NCBI GenBank assembly: GCA_937897365.1 | Contig: CALCOP010000084.1 | Coordinates: 1 to 16,177, forward strand | Direction of reading: 5' to 3' | Source: an uncultured euryarchaeote | Lineage (GTDB): Archaea > Thermoplasmatota > Poseidoniia > Poseidoniales > Poseidoniaceae | DNA length: 16,177 nucleotides | Notes under the pieces: model-generated | What the model was told of the DNA's origin: nothing | The model's database searches: none | Seen by the model: the letters and a program-made list of their open reading frames with translations, nothing else | Part shown: positions 7,748-15,515 of the stretch, piece by piece | Position numbering within the stretch: the first letter of the stretch is position 1 | Layout of the letters: every line of letters begins with the position of its first letter | Position numbers and translations under genes: made by a program

Positions 7748-10700
7748 ATGTCGGGGTCTTCGTCGCGCCGAAAAGCAATGATGCTCGCGCTTCTGATGCT
7801 TTTCAGCGGCTCATTGCAGACCATGCTTACGCAAAACCCCTCACCGTCATCTGCTTCGGCTCTTTTCGACGAGCACACCGTGCTTTATGCGGGTACTGGC
7901 GATGATATGATACTGCAATTAGAAGGCTCAGGATCATACTCCAACTCCCTCACCTTAGAAGTCCCGAGCAATGCTCCGGTGACCGATGTTCATCTTTCAA
8001 TGAAGCCATCGGTAGATGTAACGCAACAAGGGTTTGTCTGGGAAGATAATTCTGTTTGGTTGCACAGCAGCGCAACCAATAACGGTACCTTCGGACAAAA
8101 TAATGTGCTTACCGGAAACGGTGCAGGAACGCTATGGGATTTCAATACCAACGCAGCGGGTTGGACTTTTTCAAACTCATATTCAGCCCGAGTTACTTCA
8201 CCATCATGCGGGTTTAACGGAAGCTCTGGCGGCTCGATTCGAACGTATGCGGGTTCAACATATGCGACTTCGCCAGTGAATGATTTTTCTGGAGTTTCAG
8301 CAATGCCTTTCCATGCTTGGGTTCACGAAGGTCGAAGTGGATGCGGGGAAACTCCTGATTCTGGCGAGGACTTGCAATTCCAATACAAAACCGCCAGTGG
8401 AACATGGACGACATTCAACACCTTTTCTGGAGGAGGCTCACAAACAAGTAATTTCCAGTATATGACAAATCTCCCACCTGCTGCACTGCATACTACCTCT
8501 CAGATTCGAATACACCAAACATCTGGATCCAGCACCTGTTGCGACTACTGGTTTGTTGATGATGTGCATTTTGCAACACCGCCGTCAGCAGAATGGACCA
8601 GTCCTACCATTGGTTTTGCTTCAAGTTCGTTTCAAGATGTCGAAGCAGGCCCTTGGGCTCCACTACATCTGAACGCTGATATTCCAACTGGTGCAAGCCT
8701 CAATTGGACGGTTTTAGACGGTTTGACTGGCGCTCCTCTTACGGGAATGAGCGGGACTGGAGCTGGATGGATTCCACTGAATGCATTGGATTGGGAAACA
8801 GTAACTTCAATTCGATTGAATCTGTTCTTTGAACCTTCGCCAAATGGGCAAATGGCAAGTGTCTATTCCATCAGCGGTGACGGGCAATACGACGTTTCGG
8901 CGAACTATCCTTATGCTTTTGATGAATGGTCCCTCTACGGCGGTGCCATTTATGCCCCTACTTCAAATTCAATTGAAGGCATGGCCAACGATAGTCTGAC
9001 TTCTCCGTGGTTTTCAGCAACTGCAGCGCTGGCAGAAATTCATGTTGACGCTACAACGACGCTCGCTCAAGCCCAAATGCGCACATCTCCTGTTGAGAAT
9101 TGGACGAATATCTCTCTTCCTTACACCATGAATCTTTTGGGAAGCGAAGGCAGTGTAGGCTCATATCAAATCCAGTTCGTCGCTGCTTCGAACAACACGA
9201 CCGATATATGGCAAGTGTTTGATTTTGAAACAGGTGCTTACGGAGGTATTCAACCGGCCGCACCTGCCATTGATTTCTCTCAAGATGGTTTGTATGAGTG
9301 GGGAGGCAGTGATGCTCGAGTAGGTTCTTGGGGGTGGCAAGACCGCTTTGAGAATGGTCAAAATTCAATTGCTGCAAACCCTGGAATAAGCGGGAGTTCC
9401 ACCGTGAAGGCCTGGATTCCTGCAACAGATATCAGCAGTTTTTGTTTCAGTGCCCTCTCCAGTAACGGTAATCTGGCTGCGATAAATCTCGTCCATGCCG
9501 GCACAATTTTTGCGAATTGGACGGTTGAAAATGGTTCAAGTTTCTTTACACTGAGCGAAACTCAACTTTCCGACCTCAATGCAGCCGTTGCTGGGACCTC
9601 TTCCTTAGCAAGTGCTCTGGGGAGTTATTTTACTGAAATCGAGTTTGAGGTATATGGCACTGGAAACGTAACATTAGCTGGCCTTGGAGTCCCATACGAA
9701 GCCTCTACTGCAGTTCTTGCGCCGGTCGATTCTATTTTTGTTCTCGAAATGAACGGTGCTCGTTACGGTTTATCATCCATCGGTGGAGTGCATAACATTC
9801 CTCTGCCGATAACTTCTGAAACTCCAGGCGGACTTCATGTGACTATCGAAGGTCTCAACACCTCATCAAGCGTTGAATTAGTGAATATGAATATTCTCAC
9901 CGACACCCTCACATTGACTCCAAGTCAACGCTGGCTCACAATGGAGACCTCCTTTGATGTCTTCTCATCCACTGCAACATCAGCTCGTCTCGATGTGATT
10001 GGAGGCGGTAATGCTGCAACATGGTTGCTACCGCTCAACGGTGGCTCACCGATTGGAACTGGTGATTCTCATCTCGTTGAATTACATCCAACAGATGCTG
10101 TGAGTAGTTCAGTAAGTGGAACCACGCTGACGGTGAACGTCACCTTTAGAATCGAACCTTCGTGGGATGATTCCGATACCATTCAAGTCTCTACCCGATT
10201 GTTGCTTTCAAACGGCGTTCTTTCAATACCTGCTTCGCATACATGGGGCGGAATGTCGGTGCAAGGATTTGAAAACGACTTGGAAATCAAGCACGTTACG
10301 TTCCGAGATTCGGATAATATTGAATTGGACCCGACCGATTATTATCTCAAGGCCGGTTCGACGATTGAAATTGAGGTCCAAATTGGATTTGAAGGCATAG
10401 AAACGCTTGATGCATTTGCAGACGGTGATGCGATTGTCGAATTTTACCGAGGCGAGAATTTAGTTGCAAACACCACCATTCTCGACGGTAATATGTGGAA
10501 CATTACCGACAACGTACCGTTCTCATTTGGAACTGCTGTTTGGCATTTTGAAGTGAAGCCAATCAACGGATCAGGCACAACCTCTGCCGCAGTCTACACA
10601 CGAACTTTCCATATCGATTCAGTTTCTCCACAAGTCCTTGATGTCAATATGGATCGCTATGACCACCGTGTGCCATCGACAACCCAAACGATTCAGATTC

Positions 10701-12874
10701 AAATTTCAGACCAACCGATTTTGCCGCAAAACGTCTTCGCTATGGTCTGGAGAGAATGGGCTGATGACGATAATTTCAACCAATGGCCTGATGAAGGCGA
10801 ATACCAACAGACCTCGCTCTACATTCCGAATGACCTTACATCGCTTATTGGACAATATACGTTGATGATGGATGATACTGGAGGAAGCCTTGGTCAGAAA
10901 GTATCAGTTTATCTTACAGGTTCAGATAATGCAGGTCATCCGTTACAAAACGGTGGTTCAAATATCCCGGATGAACAGTTATTCATGTATCAACTGGCTA
11001 CAGACGGGGCACCAACCGTTGCATCAAACGCCTTTTCCTTCGATGGTGGAAAGAAACCTTGGATGCACCCCGAAATGCCCTATGTTTTCGCAGTTGATAT
11101 TTCAGAACCCAATGGAGGATCGGATTTGTCCACAGTTGTTGTTGAATTGGCATCGAATCAAGGCAGTGACCCCTTGCCAATTTTATGGGATTTCACGACT
11201 GGAAATTGTACGACGACCAGTCCTCATGTCATTATTGACGAATGTGAAATGAGGGGCGCAAACGGTCCTGCTGACCCCTATGAGCGTGAAATGACGCTTC
11301 ATGTGGAAATGAAATTAGCTTGGACTACACCTGACTTAGGTGAGACTCGTAGAGAACCTGGAATACGAGTTATCGACCGTGCAGGGCAAGAAGTATTCCG
11401 CGCATTTCCCGAACATCGCTGGCGATTCTCAGCAGCCATGGAAATTCCAGAAGAAAGCGTTACACTGATTCTCTCTCAGGGAACTTTACTCGGTGATGGC
11501 GCCCGTCTGGCACCGAACAGTCCTTTGGAAGTTGCAGGTGCAGTTGTGTTTTCAGAAACCGGGTTAATCCCCGACTTTGACTGTGAAGTTGATGTCTTGT
11601 TTGCTGGTTCCACGAAATCCGCCACTTCTCTTGACGGCATTTGGTCCGTCGCTCTTCAAGCACCTTCGACTACGATGACGACTCCAATGACTTGGAGTGT
11701 GGGCTGTCTCCAAGGCCAGGGTGTCGATGCGACCGATCAAGAAACCTCAGTTCGATGGATAATTGTCGACGGCACTGGACCTGAACCTGTAGAAGTGTCG
11801 AATCCTCGTCCAGCATCGGTTCTTGAACCTGAATCCCACGAAGTGCGCATTCTTCTTTCTGAAGCAGGAGGCTTAGAAGCCGATTCGTTGGAACTTGTTT
11901 GGTGGGTTGAAGAAAAAGCAACCGGTGACCGATTGAGAAACGGGGTCGAACCGCTCACCCTTGTTGGGACGGATATCTCCGGATTGCGCCTCGAAGTCGT
12001 CGGGTCTTTTGATTTGAGTGAAATTACCCCTGAGATGCTTGAAAATCGACTTTCTGTCCATATTTTAGTCACTGGACGAGACCTTGCTGATAACGAAGTC
12101 CTTGGTTTAGGTGGTACCCCGCCCGGCACTTCTGTCGGTGTATGGGACATGGTTTGGCTCAAGCCAGAGTTTTCGATTCAAAGTTCTTCCATCAGTTATT
12201 CCAGACTTTTGGTTGAGGTAGGACAAACCTCAATTGTTACGGCTTATGTTGAAAATACTGGAACCTTGAATGGATCTGTAGAAGTTATTTTCTCCGAGGT
12301 TCTTTTTGATGGTAATTCCTCGACGCTACGTCGAGTCACTGTTGAAATCCCCAAGGGCAGCGGCATTCCTGTCTCTACTGATTGGAATCCTTCTCAATCT
12401 GGCTTGCAATGGGTTGAAGTTCAACTTGCTTCGGATCTTCCCTCAATCGGGCCTTCAATCGATGTGCGACCGGAACGTGCTGAATCCTTCTCAGAGCGTG
12501 TCTTTGGTGAAGTAAATCCAGTTTTGGGAACCTTCGCTGCTGTTCTTTTCCTTTCGATTGTCCTTACCGGACTTATCTGGGCGCGTCGCGTCACGCTCAA
12601 TCGTGGTTCTCGCCTTGAATACGATTGGGATGAGTATTCGTCAGAGTTTGATGAAGAATATGAGTATGAAGATGAGTTTGCAGTGGAATCCAGTGCTTAC
12701 GAAACAACTCCTGCCGCACAAGAAACCGTTGCGGCTGCAGCCCAAACTTCGACTCAAGCCGCTGAAGAGACCGACTGGGTCATGGGTTCAGATGGATATT
12801 GGTGGTATCATGACAAAGTTGCCAATGAATGGTGGTACAAGAACGCAGAAGGCGAAATCGTCCAGCACAAGTGA
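7748..12874 (+). CDS. giant cell-surface protein: signal peptide, Ig-like/reelin-like ectodomain, one TM helix, acidic tail with WW-like end
   Basis: 1708 residues. The start has a Shine-Dalgarno site and leads straight into a signal peptide: RRK at 7-9, then a hydrophobic stretch (about 10-22). Most of the chain is a predicted extracellular, beta-rich region with many N-glycosylation sequons (NGT, NWT, NNT, NVT, NTS and others). Residues about 129-276 resemble a reelin-type/MAM-like jelly roll: acidic and aromatic opening, four Cys (154, 199, 264, 265), 'LQFQYKTASGTW' and closing 'DYWFVDDVHF'. Several Ig/fibronectin-like segments follow, and a CARDB-like stretch with AYVENTGTLNGSVEV lies about 1480-1575. 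One TM helix spans about 1590-1611 and is followed by Arg-Arg, so the C-terminus faces the cytoplasm. That tail has an Asp/Glu/Tyr-rich run (about 1624-1644), an Ala/Thr/Gln linker and a terminal aromatic module (1676-1708). No catalytic motif is seen. The role is unknown; adhesion or envelope structure is plausible. It leads a likely operon with nadE. Confidence 0.85.
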   Translation: MSGSSSRRKAMMLALLMLFSGSLQTMLTQNPSPSSASALFDEHTVLYAGTGDDMILQLEGSGSYSNSLTLEVPSNAPVTDVHLSMKPSVDVTQQGFVWEDNSVWLHSSATNNGTFGQNNVLTGNGAGTLWDFNTNAAGWTFSNSYSARVTSPSCGFNGSSGGSIRTYAGSTYATSPVNDFSGVSAMPFHAWVHEGRSGCGETPDSGEDLQFQYKTASGTWTTFNTFSGGGSQTSNFQYMTNLPPAALHTTSQIRIHQTSGSSTCCDYWFVDDVHFATPPSAEWTSPTIGFASSSFQDVEAGPWAPLHLNADIPTGASLNWTVLDGLTGAPLTGMSGTGAGWIPLNALDWETVTSIRLNLFFEPSPNGQMASVYSISGDGQYDVSANYPYAFDEWSLYGGAIYAPTSNSIEGMANDSLTSPWFSATAALAEIHVDATTTLAQAQMRTSPVENWTNISLPYTMNLLGSEGSVGSYQIQFVAASNNTTDIWQVFDFETGAYGGIQPAAPAIDFSQDGLYEWGGSDARVGSWGWQDRFENGQNSIAANPGISGSSTVKAWIPATDISSFCFSALSSNGNLAAINLVHAGTIFANWTVENGSSFFTLSETQLSDLNAAVAGTSSLASALGSYFTEIEFEVYGTGNVTLAGLGVPYEASTAVLAPVDSIFVLEMNGARYGLSSIGGVHNIPLPITSETPGGLHVTIEGLNTSSSVELVNMNILTDTLTLTPSQRWLTMETSFDVFSSTATSARLDVIGGGNAATWLLPLNGGSPIGTGDSHLVELHPTDAVSSSVSGTTLTVNVTFRIEPSWDDSDTIQVSTRLLLSNGVLSIPASHTWGGMSVQGFENDLEIKHVTFRDSDNIELDPTDYYLKAGSTIEIEVQIGFEGIETLDAFADGDAIVEFYRGENLVANTTILDGNMWNITDNVPFSFGTAVWHFEVKPINGSGTTSAAVYTRTFHIDSVSPQVLDVNMDRYDHRVPSTTQTIQIQISDQPILPQNVFAMVWREWADDDNFNQWPDEGEYQQTSLYIPNDLTSLIGQYTLMMDDTGGSLGQKVSVYLTGSDNAGHPLQNGGSNIPDEQLFMYQLATDGAPTVASNAFSFDGGKKPWMHPEMPYVFAVDISEPNGGSDLSTVVVELASNQGSDPLPILWDFTTGNCTTTSPHVIIDECEMRGANGPADPYEREMTLHVEMKLAWTTPDLGETRREPGIRVIDRAGQEVFRAFPEHRWRFSAAMEIPEESVTLILSQGTLLGDGARLAPNSPLEVAGAVVFSETGLIPDFDCEVDVLFAGSTKSATSLDGIWSVALQAPSTTMTTPMTWSVGCLQGQGVDATDQETSVRWIIVDGTGPEPVEVSNPRPASVLEPESHEVRILLSEAGGLEADSLELVWWVEEKATGDRLRNGVEPLTLVGTDISGLRLEVVGSFDLSEITPEMLENRLSVHILVTGRDLADNEVLGLGGTPPGTSVGVWDMVWLKPEFSIQSSSISYSRLLVEVGQTSIVTAYVENTGTLNGSVEVIFSEVLFDGNSSTLRRVTVEIPKGSGIPVSTDWNPSQSGLQWVEVQLASDLPSIGPSIDVRPERAESFSERVFGEVNPVLGTFAAVLFLSIVLTGLIWARRVTLNRGSRLEYDWDEYSSEFDEEYEYEDEFAVESSAYETTPAAQETVAAAAQTSTQAAEETDWVMGSDGYWWYHDKVANEWWYKNAEGEIVQHK
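12515..12580 (+). other. transmembrane helix of the surface protein
   Basis: Residues 1590-1611 form a 22-residue hydrophobic segment ending in GLIW, followed by ARR. With the N-terminal signal peptide this gives a type I topology: about 1560 residues outside and 97 inside. Confidence 0.8.
12773..12871 (+). other. C-terminal aromatic WW-like module of the surface protein
   Basis: The last 33 residues (1676-1708) hold two aromatic strands, DGYWWYHDK and ANEWWYKNAEGE, that look like two arms of a hairpin repeat. The spacing of Trp and Tyr recalls a minimal WW-type beta-sheet, although the canonical C-terminal Pro of WW domains is missing. It follows a flexible Ala/Thr/Gln linker on the cytoplasmic side of the membrane. 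The function is unknown; a protein-docking role is inference. Confidence 0.5.
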
Positions 12875-12880
12875 TGCATT

Positions 12881-12888
12881 GGAGTGAT
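12881..12888 (+). promoter_or_regulatory. Shine-Dalgarno site deciding the nadE start
   Basis: GGAGTGAT, one base short of the ideal GGAGGTGAT, lies just before the ATG at 12892 (seven bases between GGAG and the ATG). It favours that codon over the in-frame ATG at 12874, which overlaps the upstream stop as TGATG, and over the ATG at 12901. It lies in the 17-bp gap after the surface-protein gene. Confidence 0.65.
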
Positions 12889-12891
12889 ACA

Positions 12892-14655
12892 ATGGGTCGA
12901 ATGATTGGTCTTCTTCAAGTCGACCCTACAGTCGGTGACCTTACCGGAAACGCATTACGTCTTGAGCAATTAGCGCTTCTTGCTTCCCAACACGGTGCCG
13001 ATGTTGCTGTGGCTACTGAACTCGCAATATCGGGTTACCCTCCTCGCGATTTACTTTTGCAAGACGAGTTTATCCGCCTTGCTCAGGAGACTGCAATTTC
13101 ATTGAATGTCCCTCTGCCAGTTTTAGTTGGCACGCCACTCGAGGCAAAAGCAGACCGCCAATTGCCCAGTAACGGTGTTGTTCAGGCGGGAAGTAAAGAC
13201 GCAGTTTCCAACGACGGCAGTTCGCACATTCTTGCTCGAAAGCAATTGCTACCTTCCTATGACGTCTTTGATGAGGCTCGATATTTCCAGCCAGACAATC
13301 GTTCAGGCATCGCTCGGACAATTGCGCATCTGGATCTTGGGGTCACCGTTTGTGAAGATGCCTGGCAAGCCGCAGGTTTGACACCTTCAGCGTATTCCGC
13401 AGACCCGATTGAACACTTGGCTGAATGGGGCCGTCAAGGAGTTCAATTGAATGCAACGGTAAATCTCTCTGCTTCGCCCTACCATGCCGATAAACTAAGT
13501 TCACGAATCCATGTGTGTCGGACGGCTGCTCGCATTCTCAACCATCCCTTTTTGCTCGCAAATCAGGTGGGTGGTAACGATGATTTGTTGTTTGATGGTA
13601 ATTCATTAGTCGCATGGCCAGATGGTCGTGTTGTTGTTGCTCCTGCATGGCAAGAAGGTGTCCTTCTCGTCGATATCGATGATGCTCAAAAGTGCAGCTG
13701 GATTGCTTCTCAAACCCCAGATGCTCTCTGCATTGGAAATGATAAAATCCGTCATTTCTCTCCCGAAGACAAGGGTCATGAATACGAGAAAGAATTGCTT
13801 GAAGACCTCACTGATGCTGTTGTGACTGGACTTTCAGATTATTGCCGTAAGTCAGGCATCTCTTCGATTGTGTTAGGGCTTTCAGGAGGTATTGATTCGG
13901 CTGTGGCGGCGTGTGTTGCAGTATCTGCAGTCGGACCCGAGAACGTCACAGGTATCGCAATGCCGAGTCGGCATTCATCCCAACACTCAATTGATGATGC
14001 TCGCCATACCGCCGAGGCACTCGGCATTCATTTCAAGTTGATTCCTATCGATTCATTCCACCTTTCTGTTGAACAATCAATCGGGGAGGTTCTCTCAAAT
14101 GGTCATCCAGTTGCCTCTGAAAATTTGCAATCACGTCTTCGTGGCCTCCTTGTTATGGCCCATGCAAATGCTCAAGGCCACATGGCTATCGCTACCGGCA
14201 ACAAATCAGAACTGGCTCAAGGTTACTGCACCTTATATGGTGATATGGCAGGCGGATACACTCCTCTTGGCGACCTTTACAAGATGCAGGTGTACGGACT
14301 TGCTGATATCTTCAATAGTCGCGCTGAGCGTGATGGGCGACTTCAGCCAGTCAACAACTCGACGCGAACAAAACCACCGTCGGCGGAACTTGCACCTGAT
14401 CAAAAAGATGAGGATTCACTACCACCGTATGATGTTCTTGATGCGATCTTATACGCTCACATCGAAGAAGGATTGGATGCTCCAGACATTGCTGAAAAAG
14501 GATTTGACCGCAATTTGGTTGTTGAAGTCCTCACACGTCTTGAACACAGTGAACACAAACGTTGGCAGATGTCACCAGCGCCTCGGGTCTCTTCACGCGC
14601 CTTTGGTCAGGGTTGGCGCAGGCCGCTTGCGTCACGTCATGACTGGCGACATTGA
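12892..14655 (+). CDS. nadE: glutamine-dependent NAD(+) synthetase
   Basis: 587 residues; the start was chosen by its Shine-Dalgarno site and by the family N-terminus (IGLLQVDPTVGDLTGN). The enzyme makes NAD+ from nicotinate adenine dinucleotide and ATP, the last step of NAD synthesis, taking ammonia from glutamine. The N-terminal nitrilase-fold glutaminase (about 1-270) keeps the Glu-Lys-Cys triad: Glu43 in ATELAISGYPP, Lys117 in ARKQLLPSYDVFDE and Cys154 in VTVCEDAW. The C-terminal synthetase (about 300-587) has the PP-loop SGGIDS (331-336), GNKSEL (436-441), a YGDMAGG/PLGDLYK segment, KPPSAELAPDQKDEDSLPPY and the final EHKRWQ...RAFGQGWRRP region. All parts are intact, so it should be active. 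Many archaea have only the short ammonia-dependent form, so this two-domain bacterial-type version may have been acquired. It is probably translated from the surface-protein transcript. Confidence 0.96.
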   Translation: MGRMIGLLQVDPTVGDLTGNALRLEQLALLASQHGADVAVATELAISGYPPRDLLLQDEFIRLAQETAISLNVPLPVLVGTPLEAKADRQLPSNGVVQAGSKDAVSNDGSSHILARKQLLPSYDVFDEARYFQPDNRSGIARTIAHLDLGVTVCEDAWQAAGLTPSAYSADPIEHLAEWGRQGVQLNATVNLSASPYHADKLSSRIHVCRTAARILNHPFLLANQVGGNDDLLFDGNSLVAWPDGRVVVAPAWQEGVLLVDIDDAQKCSWIASQTPDALCIGNDKIRHFSPEDKGHEYEKELLEDLTDAVVTGLSDYCRKSGISSIVLGLSGGIDSAVAACVAVSAVGPENVTGIAMPSRHSSQHSIDDARHTAEALGIHFKLIPIDSFHLSVEQSIGEVLSNGHPVASENLQSRLRGLLVMAHANAQGHMAIATGNKSELAQGYCTLYGDMAGGYTPLGDLYKMQVYGLADIFNSRAERDGRLQPVNNSTRTKPPSAELAPDQKDEDSLPPYDVLDAILYAHIEEGLDAPDIAEKGFDRNLVVEVLTRLEHSEHKRWQMSPAPRVSSRAFGQGWRRPLASRHDWRH

Positions 14656-14657
14656 GA

Positions 14658-15515
14658 ATGAATCAAAAAGCCCTCCACTTTCCCGAAGGCATGGAGGGGA
14701 TGATTTCTAACGTTGCAGGTTATCGTTTCGTAGATTTACCCGACCGCGATGAATTGAGAGAACCCTTTCGTCAAATCTGCAATGAACACGGCCTCAAAGG
14801 CACCATTTTGCTTTCCTATGAAGGAATCAATTTTTTCCTTGCAGGTGCTCAATCTTCAATCGATCAATATCTTCAATTTTTAGAACGCGATTCACGCTTT
14901 TCAGCGATACCGCTCAAATATTCCTATACGGATTACCAACCTTTCAATCGAATGAATGTACGACTAAAGAAGGAAATTATTTCTCTTGGCCTCGACCATA
15001 TCAAACCTGCAGAGCGTACGGGTGAGGAAATCACACCAACAGAGTTCAAACAATGGCTCGATGAAGGGCGTGAAGTTGCAATCATCGATACTCGAAACGA
15101 TTATGAAATTCGATTAGGGACATTTGAAAACGCAATAGACCTCAATATCAAATCCTTTCGGGCTTTTCCAAAAGCCGTCGAATCTCTACCTGACTCTATG
15201 AAAGATACACCAGTTGTGATGTTTTGCACTGGCGGAATACGATGTGAAAAAGCGAGCGTTGTCATGATGGATGCAGGCTTTTCAAATGTAAAGCAACTCA
15301 AAGGTGGTATCCTGGGATACTTTGAGGATGTTGGTGGAGAGCATTGGGACGGAGACTGCTTTGTGTTTGATCACCGCGTCGCGCTCAGTGCAGAACTTGA
15401 ACAAGCTGATGTTGTACAGTGTTTCGCATGCCGACAACCATTGACCGTTGATGAGCAACAATCACCAGATTACGTCATCGAGGTTTCCTGCCCTCATTGT
15501 ATACACTTACGCTGA
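14658..15515 (+). CDS. trhO: TrhO/UPF0176-family rhodanese protein, probable tRNA uridine(34) hydroxylase
   Basis: 285 residues from the ATG at 14658, two bases after the nadE stop. A TTG at 14652 and ATGs at 14691 and 14700 are alternatives; the family homology begins near the last (NVAGYRFVDL), so the true N-terminus may be about 14 residues shorter. The N-terminal acylphosphatase-like domain (about 18-110) has KGTILLSYEGINFFLAG. The rhodanese domain (about 124-228) has the signature FCTGGIRCEKAS (189-200), with Cys190 at the active-site position and a second Cys196. GDCFVFDHRVAL and a C-terminal pair of CxxC motifs (CFAC 255-258, CPHC 278-281), a likely zinc knuckle, complete the family architecture. 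Bacterial TrhO makes 5-hydroxyuridine at the wobble position of tRNA with O2. Assignment of the same reaction here is by family; a sulfurtransferase role cannot be excluded. Confidence 0.85.
   Translation: MNQKALHFPEGMEGMISNVAGYRFVDLPDRDELREPFRQICNEHGLKGTILLSYEGINFFLAGAQSSIDQYLQFLERDSRFSAIPLKYSYTDYQPFNRMNVRLKKEIISLGLDHIKPAERTGEEITPTEFKQWLDEGREVAIIDTRNDYEIRLGTFENAIDLNIKSFRAFPKAVESLPDSMKDTPVVMFCTGGIRCEKASVVMMDAGFSNVKQLKGGILGYFEDVGGEHWDGDCFVFDHRVALSAELEQADVVQCFACRQPLTVDEQQSPDYVIEVSCPHCIHLR

Noticed and set aside
9051..9425. 124-codon open frame on the minus strand inside the surface-protein gene
   Set aside because: No recognisable motif, no start signal, and its composition is that of an antisense shadow of the long coding frame.
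11737..12162. 141-codon minus-strand frame opposite the surface-protein Ig-like region
   Set aside because: Ser/Thr/Pro/Arg-rich shadow product of the complementary strand; no start signal or homology.
12829..12891. Longer nadE start inside the surface-protein gene
   Set aside because: The extra residues are Arg-rich, lie over the surface-protein tail in another frame, and are not expected in the family; a near-perfect Shine-Dalgarno precedes the ATG at 12892.
14069..14710. 213-codon plus-strand frame overlapping nadE
   Set aside because: Fully contained in conserved nadE synthetase coding sequence in another frame; low-quality composition and no family resemblance.
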